Positions 1 to 5,981 of a stretch of DNA of 5,981 bases are shown here, piece by piece (position 1 is the stretch's first letter; each line of letters opens with the position of its first letter). The notes below the pieces were generated by a model, which was not told the origin of the DNA, did no database searches, and was given only the letters and a program-made list of their open reading frames with translations. A program made the position numbers and the translations under genes. The stretch spans positions 1 to 5,981 of the forward strand of contig JAKAXG010000302.1 of NCBI GenBank assembly GCA_021827225.1, in the 5' to 3' direction. The DNA is from Actinomycetes bacterium. Lineage in GTDB: Bacteria > Actinomycetota > Acidimicrobiia > Acidimicrobiales > Palsa-688.

Positions 1-13
1 GTCTCCGGCGATG

Positions 14-29
14 GTCTTCGGTTAGCGGG
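14..29 (+). repeat. Terminal inverted repeat of the IS66 element, end near the transposase stop
   Basis: The sequence GTCTTCGGTTAGCGGG matches the reverse complement of 1602-1617 (GTCATCGGATAGCGGG) at 14 of 16 positions; both differences are T versus A. It lies 49 bp beyond the transposase stop codon, where an IS end is expected. The match does not continue outward, and inward only scattered identity remains. The outer boundary is uncertain by a few bases, because no target duplication anchors it. Confidence 0.65.
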
Positions 30-78
30 GCGCGAGTGATCGATTTGAGTTCTATGCCGCGTGGGTTGTCCTCCGATT

Positions 79-1488
79 TCAGGTGAAGAAGGCGACGGTG
101 GCCGGGTCGGGGGCGCGGGCCAGGTTGACGAGGTAATCGACGGCGTCGACGCCTTGCTGGGTAGCGGTGCGGAACACGGTCATCATTCGACCCTGGGTCT
201 GGGCTCCGCGGTCGGTCCGGTTGCCGCCGCAGACCTTGCGGGTGACGGTGGTGGGCCGCACGCCTTGCTCGGCGCGCCACGAGGTGGCGTCCACCGCAGG
301 GTCGGCCAAGAACCTGAACAGGATCAGCCGGTTGTTGTAAAGATGGTTGACGAGCTTGCGGTTCTCGTCGTGAGGATGGGCCTGCTCGGCGAGGAGCTCG
401 ATTCGTTCGGTCAGATCCTCGATGACCCGCAGCCGCTCGGCTTGATCTTCGTCTCGGGCGTGGAGAGCTTCGCCGAGCAGGTCACGCACCTGGCGTGGTG
501 TGCCTCTGGCCCAGTCGGGCAGGCTTTCGATCAGCTCCTCGCATCGCCTGGTGAAATGCCGAACGCAGGTTTGATGCGCGGCGGCCCGATATCCACCGGC
601 GGCGCCCTCGTAGCCGCCGTAGACGGCCCAGCCGTCATGGATGATCGTGCCGGAATAGTCGGCGTCGACACATTCGGTGGCCTGGTCGAAGCCTCGGCCG
701 TAAGCGATGTTGTAGTAGGTGTACTCGGGCGTGGTGGCGAGCCATTCCCACGCCGGCTGCCCACCGATACGCCACCCGGTCTCGTCCATCGCGACGACCG
801 GCGACGCGTTGATCCGAGCCCGGACGTCGGTGGTGACCGGCACCAGATCGGTCGATGTCGACTGCGAAGACTGGCAGATCGCGCCAGCGGTCACAGTCAG
901 CCCGAGCCGCTCGGAGAAGAACCGGGCGATCTTGGCGAAGGGGATCCCCAGGCTGTAATGCAGGTAAGCCGCCCACGCCTTCGCGGTGGGACCGATCTGG
1001 GCGCCTGCCGCTCCAAGTGCCTGAGAGGTCTGCTCGAGGTGACGACCCTGCACCCGCTTCCCGCAGCTCTTGCATCTGCCGACCGCCACCTTGAACCTGG
1101 TCGTCTGCGGCGGTGGCAGAGCCGGCAGGTCGGTCTGGAACTGATCGGCGTCACGCTCATGGGCGATCTCGCCGCCACAATCAGGGCAGCAGGAAGGAAT
1201 CGGCGCGTCGAGTGTGCGATCGGGGTCCGCCGGGGCCATGCGATGCCCATGACGTCCATGCGCCTCGCCGCTTTTGCGCCCCGGCCGCTTCGGCTCCTCG
1301 GCCGGGTCGCCGTGGCGGAACGGGGCCGCTTGGCGCTTGCCTGCCCGACGGGACTCTTCCAGCAGCTTCTCCAACTCGACGATCCGCAGATCGCACTCCG
1401 CGATCCGCCGATCACGATCAGCAACCATCTCGTCCCGTTCCGCCAACGCCCTCTCCAGCCGCGCCACCACCGACTCCAAGCGGGCCAC
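79..1488 (-). CDS. IS66-family transposase (DDE type), full length
   Basis: This 469-residue protein is the transposase that cuts and joins the ends of the surrounding IS66 element. Residues 1-48 are a heptad-rich, charged coiled coil. A basic linker follows, where the more typical NSSKPPSSD-like motif is absent. A zinc-binding region has two CxxC pairs, C101/C104 and C139/C142. The catalytic domain shows the DDE acidic residues in IS66 contexts: D235 in VAMDETGW, D285 in IIHDGWAVY and E407 in WRAEQGVRP. The usual IS66 tail follows (RKVCGG, then a TQGRMMTVFRT-like helix). Length and end-to-end motif order argue for an intact enzyme. The GTG start at 1488 has a purine-rich GAGAGGGG stretch 2 nt upstream. 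The frame stays open to 1545 and its translation extends the coiled coil, but only CTG or ATT could start there. It is transcribed away from the neighbouring sensor operon and is unrelated to it in function. Confidence 0.95.
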   Translation of the reverse strand: MARLESVVARLERALAERDEMVADRDRRIAECDLRIVELEKLLEESRRAGKRQAAPFRHGDPAEEPKRPGRKSGEAHGRHGHRMAPADPDRTLDAPIPSCCPDCGGEIAHERDADQFQTDLPALPPPQTTRFKVAVGRCKSCGKRVQGRHLEQTSQALGAAGAQIGPTAKAWAAYLHYSLGIPFAKIARFFSERLGLTVTAGAICQSSQSTSTDLVPVTTDVRARINASPVVAMDETGWRIGGQPAWEWLATTPEYTYYNIAYGRGFDQATECVDADYSGTIIHDGWAVYGGYEGAAGGYRAAAHQTCVRHFTRRCEELIESLPDWARGTPRQVRDLLGEALHARDEDQAERLRVIEDLTERIELLAEQAHPHDENRKLVNHLYNNRLILFRFLADPAVDATSWRAEQGVRPTTVTRKVCGGNRTDRGAQTQGRMMTVFRTATQQGVDAVDYLVNLARAPDPATVAFFT

Positions 1489-1601
1489 AACCCCTCTCAG
1501 GTCTGCTTCGGCATCGCCTCTCGGACGCGGAATGGACGGCTCCGATCACTCGGCTCCACCCGCCCCACAACACTGCCCGATCAGCTCACGGCAGTGGTGG
1601 A

Positions 1602-1617
1602 CCCGCTATCCGATGAC
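1602..1617 (-). repeat. Terminal inverted repeat of the IS66 element, end upstream of the transposase
   Basis: On the plus strand this reads CCCGCTATCCGATGAC, the inverted partner of 14-29. It lies 113 bp upstream of the transposase GTG, leaving room for the transposase promoter inside the element. It overlaps a second small inverted repeat, CCGCTA (1603-1608) with TAGCGG (1619-1624), which straddles the proposed IS boundary and makes the exact end ambiguous. Confidence 0.6.
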
Positions 1618-1740
1618 GTAGCGGTCCGACGATCCGGTGGTTGTCGCCAGCGGCCTGCCCGGTCATTCCTGCCGGAACGGTACCGCCGAGTGGGCACTCA
1701 TCGATGCGGAGCGTAGCGGACTGTCCGGAGGTGATAGGGA

Positions 1741-1753
1741 CCGGCGAAGCCGG
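1741..1753 (+). other. Short GC-rich hairpin in the leader
   Basis: CCGGC, a GAA loop and GCCGG form a perfect 5-bp stem closed by a C(GAA)G triloop. It sits amid other small pairings (CGGA-CTG-TCCG at 1717-1727). No T-tract follows, so it is not an intrinsic terminator. It may be a structured 5' leader element or chance in GC-rich DNA. Confidence 0.3.
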
Positions 1754-1787
1754 AGGAGCCCGGCCAGGTAACCATTGGGCGAACTGT

Positions 1788-1811
1788 GCATCCAGGAACA
1801 GCATCCAGGAA
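1788..1811 (+). repeat. Tandem 11-bp direct repeat upstream of the FIST gene
   Basis: GCATCCAGGAA occurs at 1788-1798 and again at 1801-1811, separated by 2 bp (13-bp period). It lies 50-73 bp upstream of the preferred FIST start and immediately before the palindrome at 1816-1832. It could be a paired regulator-binding site or a local duplication; the function is unknown. Confidence 0.45.
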
Positions 1812-1815
1812 TCTC

Positions 1816-1832
1816 GTTGTCGTGCCGACAAC
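1816..1832 (+). promoter_or_regulatory. Perfect palindrome GTTGTCG-TGC-CGACAAC, candidate operator or leader hairpin
   Basis: Two perfect 7-bp arms (1816-1822 and 1826-1832) flank a 3-bp centre, 17 bp before the GGGAGGAA ribosome binding site. As DNA it looks like a dimeric repressor site; as RNA it would form a 7-bp stem with a 3-nt loop. It is not followed by a T-run, so it is not a terminator. One more copy of the half-site lies at 1640-1646. No binding protein can be named from the sequence. Confidence 0.45.
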
Positions 1833-1848
1833 TCCTGAAGGATCATCT

Positions 1849-1856
1849 GGGAGGAA
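1849..1856 (+). promoter_or_regulatory. Strong ribosome binding site that sets the FIST start
   Basis: GGGAGGAA lies directly before GTG at 1861; the GGAGG core (1850-1854) ends 6 nt before the start codon. No comparable site precedes the upstream in-frame GTG at 1786, so translation very probably starts at 1861. The 25 extra residues of the longer reading are low-complexity and fall outside the FIST domain. Confidence 0.8.
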
Positions 1857-1860
1857 GCCG

Positions 1861-3021
1861 GTGGTTAAGGCTGGAATCGGGACCAGCAGCCTGCCTGGTG
1901 GGAGCGACGCGGCGAGCGAGGCGGCGACCATGGCGCTGGCATCGCTCGGGGCCGGTCGGCCTGGGCTGCTGGTGGTGTTCAGTTCGGTGAGCTACCAGCT
2001 CGACGAGGTGGTAGCGGCCGTGCGCCGCGTTGGCGGCCAGGTTCCGCTGGTCGGCGCGACCAGCGCCGGACAGATCTTCCAAGGCCAGCTGATCCCGGTC
2101 GGTGCGGGGGTGGTCGTGGCAGCGCTCGGCACGGAGCGCCAATTCACGGTTGCATCTGTGAGCGGACTGAGAGCAGACCCGTACCAGGCTGGCATGGTGC
2201 TGGCCCGGGCCGCCCTGGAGTCGGCGGGGACGGCTCCGACATCGCAGGACGCGCTGCTGCTGTTCGCGGACGGCCTGGCGGGCGATCATCAACAGCTGGT
2301 ACGTGGCATATACCGAGTGGCCGGCCCAGCGGTGCCCGTCGTGGGCGCGGCCGCCAGCGACGACCGGATCCTGCGCCGGACATCGGTATTTCGCGACGAC
2401 CAGGTTCTGAGCGACGCCGCTGTGGCCGTGCTCATCAGGGGGACCGAGCAGCCGGGCATAGGTTTCGGTCACGGTTGGCGCCCCCAAGGCGATCCGATGG
2501 TCGTGACGAGGGTCCGGGGTTCGGTGGTGGTGGAACTGGACGGGCGCCCGGCGGCCGAGGTGTACATGTCGGCGCTCGACGCCCTCGGCCAGCCCAGAAG
2601 CGAGATCCGTTTCGCTACCGCAGCGCTGGACCATCCCCTCGGGATACTGCAGCCCGACGGCAATTTCTCGGTACGCAGCCTGCTGAGGCTGACAGAAGAA
2701 GGCGGGATCGCCGCGTTCGCCGGCCTGCCGGAACTGGCCGTGGTGCACGTGATGACCACCGACGTCGGATCACTTCTCCAAGGCGCCGAGGGGGTCGTCG
2801 ACTCCGCCCTGGCCGCCGGCGACGACCCGGCGCTGGTGCTGGCGTTCAGCTGCGTGGCCCGCTACGACATCCTTGGCCCGGAGGTCGCAGCGGAGGCGCT
2901 CGGTGTTCAAAAGGCCGCCGGGGAGGTCCCCACCGTCGGCTTCTACACCTACGGCGAGTTCGCCCGGACCCGGGGCGTGATTGGTTTTCACAACGCCACG
3001 ATGACGGCGCTGGCCCTGTGA
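1861..3021 (+). CDS. FIST-domain sensor protein (FIST_N + FIST_C)
   Basis: This 386-residue cytoplasmic protein is built from the two halves of the FIST sensory domain, with no signal peptide, membrane helix or attached output domain. FIST_N covers roughly residues 3-215, with VKAGIGTSS at the start, VPLVGATSAG, a repeat of that theme in VPVVGAAASDD, and the family signature GFGHGWRPQG (residues 201-210). FIST_C covers roughly 228-386, with the GRPAAEVY entry helix, FSCVAR (329-334) and the typical closing motif GFYTYGEFAR (360-369) followed by GFHNATMTAL. FIST proteins are thought to bind small ligands; the NosP subgroup binds haem and senses nitric oxide. Whether this one binds haem cannot be judged here, though several histidines (for example H204) are present. 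GTG at 1861 is chosen for its strong ribosome binding site; a longer reading from GTG 1786 is less likely. The stop overlaps the next gene, so it probably acts as a sensor partner of that c-di-GMP enzyme. Confidence 0.93.
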   Translation: MVKAGIGTSSLPGGSDAASEAATMALASLGAGRPGLLVVFSSVSYQLDEVVAAVRRVGGQVPLVGATSAGQIFQGQLIPVGAGVVVAALGTERQFTVASVSGLRADPYQAGMVLARAALESAGTAPTSQDALLLFADGLAGDHQQLVRGIYRVAGPAVPVVGAAASDDRILRRTSVFRDDQVLSDAAVAVLIRGTEQPGIGFGHGWRPQGDPMVVTRVRGSVVVELDGRPAAEVYMSALDALGQPRSEIRFATAALDHPLGILQPDGNFSVRSLLRLTEEGGIAAFAGLPELAVVHVMTTDVGSLLQGAEGVVDSALAAGDDPALVLAFSCVARYDILGPEVAAEALGVQKAAGEVPTVGFYTYGEFARTRGVIGFHNATMTALAL

Positions 3022-5981
3022 GCGCCGCGGGGGGCGCCCCGCCCGGCGCCCTCGAGTCGTCGGAGCGGTCCTCGAGGACCGTCTCCCGGCTCGGACAGCT
3101 GCTGTCGGTGCTGCTGCGACCGGCTCCGACACGCGAGGAGCTCCTCGACGAGGTGCTGTGGATGTTGGCGGAGATGTTCACCGCTGATGTGGTGGCCCTG
3201 GCCGACGCGGACCCGCTGGCCGCCTCGATCGACATCCAGGCTTCGGTGGGGATGGTCGGTCCCGTCGGCCGGCTTCCCGGGGCGGACCTGATCATGGAAG
3301 CGGTCAGGACCGGCGAACCCTTGGCGGTCCGCTCCCTCCGGACGGACGGATGGCCGGCGGAGGGGGTGGCCATCCCGCTCGGCGAGGGCTGCGGTGTGCT
3401 GTTCCTCGGGCGGGGGCAGGGCGAGCCGTTCGACAGCGGTGACGTCGATCTGCTGTGCGTGATGGGCCGCCACATCTCCGCGGTGCTGGCCCAGGGCCGC
3501 AGGATGGACCGCCTGGCGCTTCTCGGCGAGCACGCCCCCGCCCTGGCCCGCAACACCGTCGAAGAGGTCTCGGCCGCAGTGGTGCGCATAGCCAGGGACC
3601 TCTTCGACGCCGATGCCTCAGCCCTGATGCAGATCAGCGGGACCACGGCGGTGATGCAGGCTCAGGTGGGCCTGGAGGTGGGCTCCGGGTGGAGCCGGCC
3701 GGTGGAACAGCTCAGCGGGTACTGTGCCCTGCTCGAACAGCGGCCGGCTGTGTTCTCCGACATCGCCGCCCGCAGCCCCCACCCCGCCACCCGCGCTGGG
3801 ACTTTGCGGGGAGCGGTCGTGGCCCCTGTCGAGGTCGACGCGGTGACGGAGTACCTGCTGTATGTGTTCAGGCGGTCCTCCGTGGCCTTCGGTCCCGACG
3901 ACGGGCACCTGCTGTCGCTGTTGGGCACCCATTTCTCGGCGGCGCTGGTCAACGCCCGCCTGCTGGTAGAGGCCCAGCGGCAAGGCCAGTTGGCCGAGCT
4001 TTTGCGCCAGCACGCCGAATCGCTGACCGGATCGGCCCGGCCCGAGGAGGTCCTCTCCCGGTGCCTGGCGACCATGGCCTCCGTGGCGGGGGCGGACCGG
4101 GCCACCGCGCTGGTGGTGGACGGCAGCTTCACGCATCTGCGGCCCGCCGCCTCGCACGGAGCCGGAGCGGAGGAGTTCCTGGCCCGGCTGGTCCAAGCCG
4201 CGCCGCGCATGGCCATCCGTGACACCAAGTCGATCGCCTTGGCACTGCGGACCCGCGAGCCGGTCTCGTGGTCCCAGCAGCGGATGTCGCCGTCGGGACC
4301 GGGATCGATCTACCGGCGGTCCACTGACATGGCGAGGGTCATGATCCTGCCTCTGGTCGCCGGCGACGAGGCCGCGGGCGTAGTTCTCCTGGAGTGGGCG
4401 TCGGGGGACACCCCAGTGGCGCACCCCGACGCGGACACCGTCTTGGACCAGGTGGCGGCCAGCACCGCCGTCGCCTTGCAGAGGGCGGCCCTTTTCGACC
4501 GGACCCGCAGTGACCGCGAGCAGCTGCGGGCCTTGCACGACGTCAGCGTGGCCATCAGCTCCACCGACAGCCTCCCCGATGTGCTGCACAGCGTCGTCGA
4601 CGCCGCGGTGACCCTCACCGGCGCCGCCGCGGCGCGCATCGAGCTGCTCGGCGAGGATGCCAGCACCACGGTGATAGCCGCCTCCACCGGCCCTTCCCGG
4701 GTCCCTGTCGGCGCCAGGCTGCCGATCGGCGTGGGGCTGAGCGGATGGGCGATCCGCCGAGGCGAGTCCGTGTGGATGCCCGACATCGCCGCAGGCGTGG
4801 CGGAACCACCCTCAGCAGCCGGTCAACAGCGCTCCGAGAGGCCTGGAAGCGTCATATGCGTCCCGCTGAGAGGCCGCCATGACCGCATCCGAGGTGCTCT
4901 CACTCTCCGGGCCGATCAGCCGTATTTCTTCTCCCGCTCCGCGCTGGACCTGACAGAGCGCCTGGCCGCCGAGGCGGCTATCGCGGTCGACAGGGCCGAC
5001 GATCTGGCGGCGCGTGCCAGCCTGGAGCAGAGGCTGCGCAAGCAGGCTTACGAGGACCAGCTGACCGGCCTGCCCAACCGGGCCATGCTGACCGAGCTGC
5101 TCTCGAAGGCCACCGCCGGGGCCGGCCCGTCGAGCCTCGCCGGAGTGCTCTACCTGGATCTCGACCGGTTCAAGGCTGTCAACGACACTCTCGGCCACGC
5201 CGCCGGCGACGGTCTGCTGGTGGCGTTCGTCGAGCGGCTACGCAGCGCGTTGCGCCCCCGCGACACCATAGCCAGGTTGGGCGGGGACGAGTTCGTCGTG
5301 CTGCTGGGTGAGCTGTCCTCGCCCGCCGACGCCTGCGCCGTGGCGGAGCGGATCCTGGCCGCGCTGAGCGACCCGGTCCGTGTGCAGGGCGCCGAGATCC
5401 ACGTGAGCAGCAGCATCGGCGTGGCGACCGAGGAGGGGATCACCGACGGCGGCCAGAGGCTGCTCCGCCAGGCCGACATCGCGATGTACCAGGCCAAGAG
5501 CGCCGGCCGGGGCCGATACGCCGTCTACGCCCCGAGCATGGGGCAGCAGGCCGCCCGACGGGTGCTGCTCGAGACCGAACTGCGCCAGGCGCTGGCCGAC
5601 CATGCGCTGGAGGTCCACTACCAGCCGATCATCGACCTGCGAAGCGGGGTGGTCCGGGGGTTCGAGGCGCTCAGCCGCTGGCCCCACCCGACCCGAGGCC
5701 ATATACCGCCCGACGAGTTCATCCCCGCGGCAGAGGAGAGCGGTCTGGTCGAAGCGCTCGACGCCCGTGCGCTCGATGTCGCCCTGTCCGACATCAAGGA
5801 GTTGCAGCGGCGGTGGGGTCGACCGGACCTGCGGCTCAACGTCAATGTGTCGGCATCGCAGTTGCGCCACGCGAGGTTCGCGCATCGCATCGCGGCGGCC
5901 CTGCAGGGGGCCGGTTTCCCGCCGTCACAGTTGGCCATCGAGGTCACCGAAACGGCCGCCGTGGACCAGGGCCAATACGCT
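3018..5981 (+). CDS. Multi-GAF GGDEF-EAL cyclic-di-GMP signalling protein (3' end outside window)
   Basis: 988 codons are open to the window edge with no stop. The protein is cytoplasmic, with no membrane segment seen. Four GAF-like sensory domains can be traced at about residues 37-160, 178-318, 340-495 and 500-660, each ending in the typical long helix (for example THFSAALVNARLL). A GGDEF diguanylate cyclase domain follows (about 672-836): DQLTGLPNR at 680-688, metal-binding D714 in LDLDRFK, a canonical GGDEF at 755-759, and an RPRD inhibitory site five residues upstream of it. Both motifs suggest an active, feedback-inhibited cyclase. The EAL phosphodiesterase domain starts near 852: YQPI at 868-871, EAL at 883-885, N943 in NVNVS and IEVTET near 974-979; its remaining catalytic residues lie beyond the window. 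The GTG start sits inside GTGA, overlapping the FIST stop by 4 nt; no strong ribosome binding site is seen, so translational coupling is likely. The GAF ligands cannot be named. Confidence 0.93.
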   Translation, partial: MSAAGGAPPGALESSERSSRTVSRLGQLLSVLLRPAPTREELLDEVLWMLAEMFTADVVALADADPLAASIDIQASVGMVGPVGRLPGADLIMEAVRTGEPLAVRSLRTDGWPAEGVAIPLGEGCGVLFLGRGQGEPFDSGDVDLLCVMGRHISAVLAQGRRMDRLALLGEHAPALARNTVEEVSAAVVRIARDLFDADASALMQISGTTAVMQAQVGLEVGSGWSRPVEQLSGYCALLEQRPAVFSDIAARSPHPATRAGTLRGAVVAPVEVDAVTEYLLYVFRRSSVAFGPDDGHLLSLLGTHFSAALVNARLLVEAQRQGQLAELLRQHAESLTGSARPEEVLSRCLATMASVAGADRATALVVDGSFTHLRPAASHGAGAEEFLARLVQAAPRMAIRDTKSIALALRTREPVSWSQQRMSPSGPGSIYRRSTDMARVMILPLVAGDEAAGVVLLEWASGDTPVAHPDADTVLDQVAASTAVALQRAALFDRTRSDREQLRALHDVSVAISSTDSLPDVLHSVVDAAVTLTGAAAARIELLGEDASTTVIAASTGPSRVPVGARLPIGVGLSGWAIRRGESVWMPDIAAGVAEPPSAAGQQRSERPGSVICVPLRGRHDRIRGALTLRADQPYFFSRSALDLTERLAAEAAIAVDRADDLAARASLEQRLRKQAYEDQLTGLPNRAMLTELLSKATAGAGPSSLAGVLYLDLDRFKAVNDTLGHAAGDGLLVAFVERLRSALRPRDTIARLGGDEFVVLLGELSSPADACAVAERILAALSDPVRVQGAEIHVSSSIGVATEEGITDGGQRLLRQADIAMYQAKSAGRGRYAVYAPSMGQQAARRVLLETELRQALADHALEVHYQPIIDLRSGVVRGFEALSRWPHPTRGHIPPDEFIPAAEESGLVEALDARALDVALSDIKELQRRWGRPDLRLNVNVSASQLRHARFAHRIAAALQGAGFPPSQLAIEVTETAAVDQGQYA

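Larger units (their letters stand above)
14..1617 (-). mobile_element. IS66-family insertion sequence, single-gene type, apparently complete
   Basis: A full-length IS66-type transposase gene (79-1488, minus strand) lies between two imperfect inverted repeats at 14-29 and 1602-1617 that match at 14 of 16 bases. The resulting length of about 1604 bp fits IS66 elements that carry only the transposase (the ISBst12-like group) and lack the tnpA and tnpB accessory genes of classical IS66; neither accessory gene is seen here. IS66 elements usually make 8-bp target duplications. The bases just outside the proposed ends (6-13 and 1618-1625) do not match, so either the ends are off by some bases, the duplication has decayed, or a recombination event has separated the original flanks. 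The family call is secure; the exact ends are inferred by eye. Confidence 0.75.
1618..1860 (+). promoter_or_regulatory. Upstream control region and leader of the FIST / c-di-GMP operon
   Basis: These 243 bp contain no convincing gene. The open frames crossing them are short, lack ribosome binding sites and show no recognisable protein. The promoter must lie here or inside the IS end, but I cannot pick a clear -35/-10 pair by eye in this GC-rich sequence. The region is rich in short symmetric elements: CGGTACCG (1678-1685), CATCGATG (1699-1706), a CCGGC-GAA-GCCGG hairpin (1741-1753), an 11-bp direct repeat (1788-1811) and a 7-bp-arm palindrome (1816-1832). The motif GTTGTCG occurs at 1640-1646 and again at 1816-1822, with its complement CGACAAC at 1826-1832. 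The part nearest the IS may be old flanking sequence separated from its original context. Confidence 0.5.

Noticed and set aside
1603..1624. CCGCTA / TAGCGG as the true IS end
   Set aside because: It pairs only with itself locally; the distant partner of the transposon end is at 14-29 and matches 1602-1617 better.
61..1716. 551-codon open frame on the plus strand
   Set aside because: It is antisense to the IS66 transposase, whose motifs are unmistakable on the other strand. The plus-strand translation shows no recognisable domain and is a by-product of high GC content.
1741..1753. Intrinsic terminator
   Set aside because: The stem is only 5 bp and no T-run follows on either strand.
1700..1780. 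Possible cyclic-di-GMP riboswitch (GEMM-like look of GGCGAAGCCGG and GGTAACC)
   Set aside because: It would fit the operon's function, but the conserved class I core (the CACAGGGCAAACC-like segment and the GCAAAGCC context) is absent and no consistent three-stem fold is seen. A covariance-model search would settle it.
1641..1838. Small protein gene between the IS and the FIST gene
   Set aside because: There is no ribosome binding site and no recognisable domain, and the frame crosses the IS-proximal region and the repeat/palindrome cluster.
1843..2748. Long minus-strand open frame antisense to the FIST gene
   Set aside because: The plus strand encodes clear FIST_N and FIST_C motifs; the antisense translation is a compositionally biased shadow with no recognisable domain.
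3455..4222. 255-codon plus-strand frame inside the GAF array
   Set aside because: It is a different frame of the GAF-GGDEF-EAL gene, whose reading frame is continuous from 3018 to the edge. The alternative product is Gly/Arg/Pro-rich low-complexity sequence.
3618..4589. 323-codon minus-strand frame
   Set aside because: It is antisense to the GAF domains with shadow-like composition and no recognisable motif.

Overview
This is a GC-rich bacterial window. GTG starts on all three genes, strong G/C third-position preference and the style of the signalling proteins suggest an actinobacterium. No marker in the window fixes the taxon, so this is inference.

Layout: positions 14-1617 look like one complete single-gene IS66-family insertion sequence of about 1.6 kb. 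It carries a full-length transposase on the minus strand (79-1488), bounded by imperfect 16-bp inverted ends with 14 of 16 bases matching. Positions 1618-1860 are non-coding sequence between the IS and the next gene; they hold several short palindromes and repeats and a good ribosome binding site. Positions 1861-3021 (plus strand) encode a FIST-domain sensor protein (FIST_N plus FIST_C). Its stop codon overlaps the GTG start of a very large multidomain protein (3018 to the window end), which runs off the right edge. That protein has four GAF-like domains, then a GGDEF domain with an intact active site and RxxD inhibitory site, then the first part of an EAL domain.

How the genes work together: the 4-nt GTGA overlap implies that the FIST protein and the GAF-GGDEF-EAL protein are made from one message with coupled translation. 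FIST domains are predicted small-ligand sensors, and the family includes the NosP haem/NO sensors, which are often encoded beside c-di-GMP enzymes or histidine kinases. The simplest reading is a sensory module in which the FIST protein and the GAF array feed signals into cyclic-di-GMP synthesis and/or breakdown. The ligand, the direction of control and any physical contact are not visible in the sequence. The IS66 element points away from this operon, and its right end is about 240 bp upstream of the FIST start, so it may have altered the operon's upstream control region.
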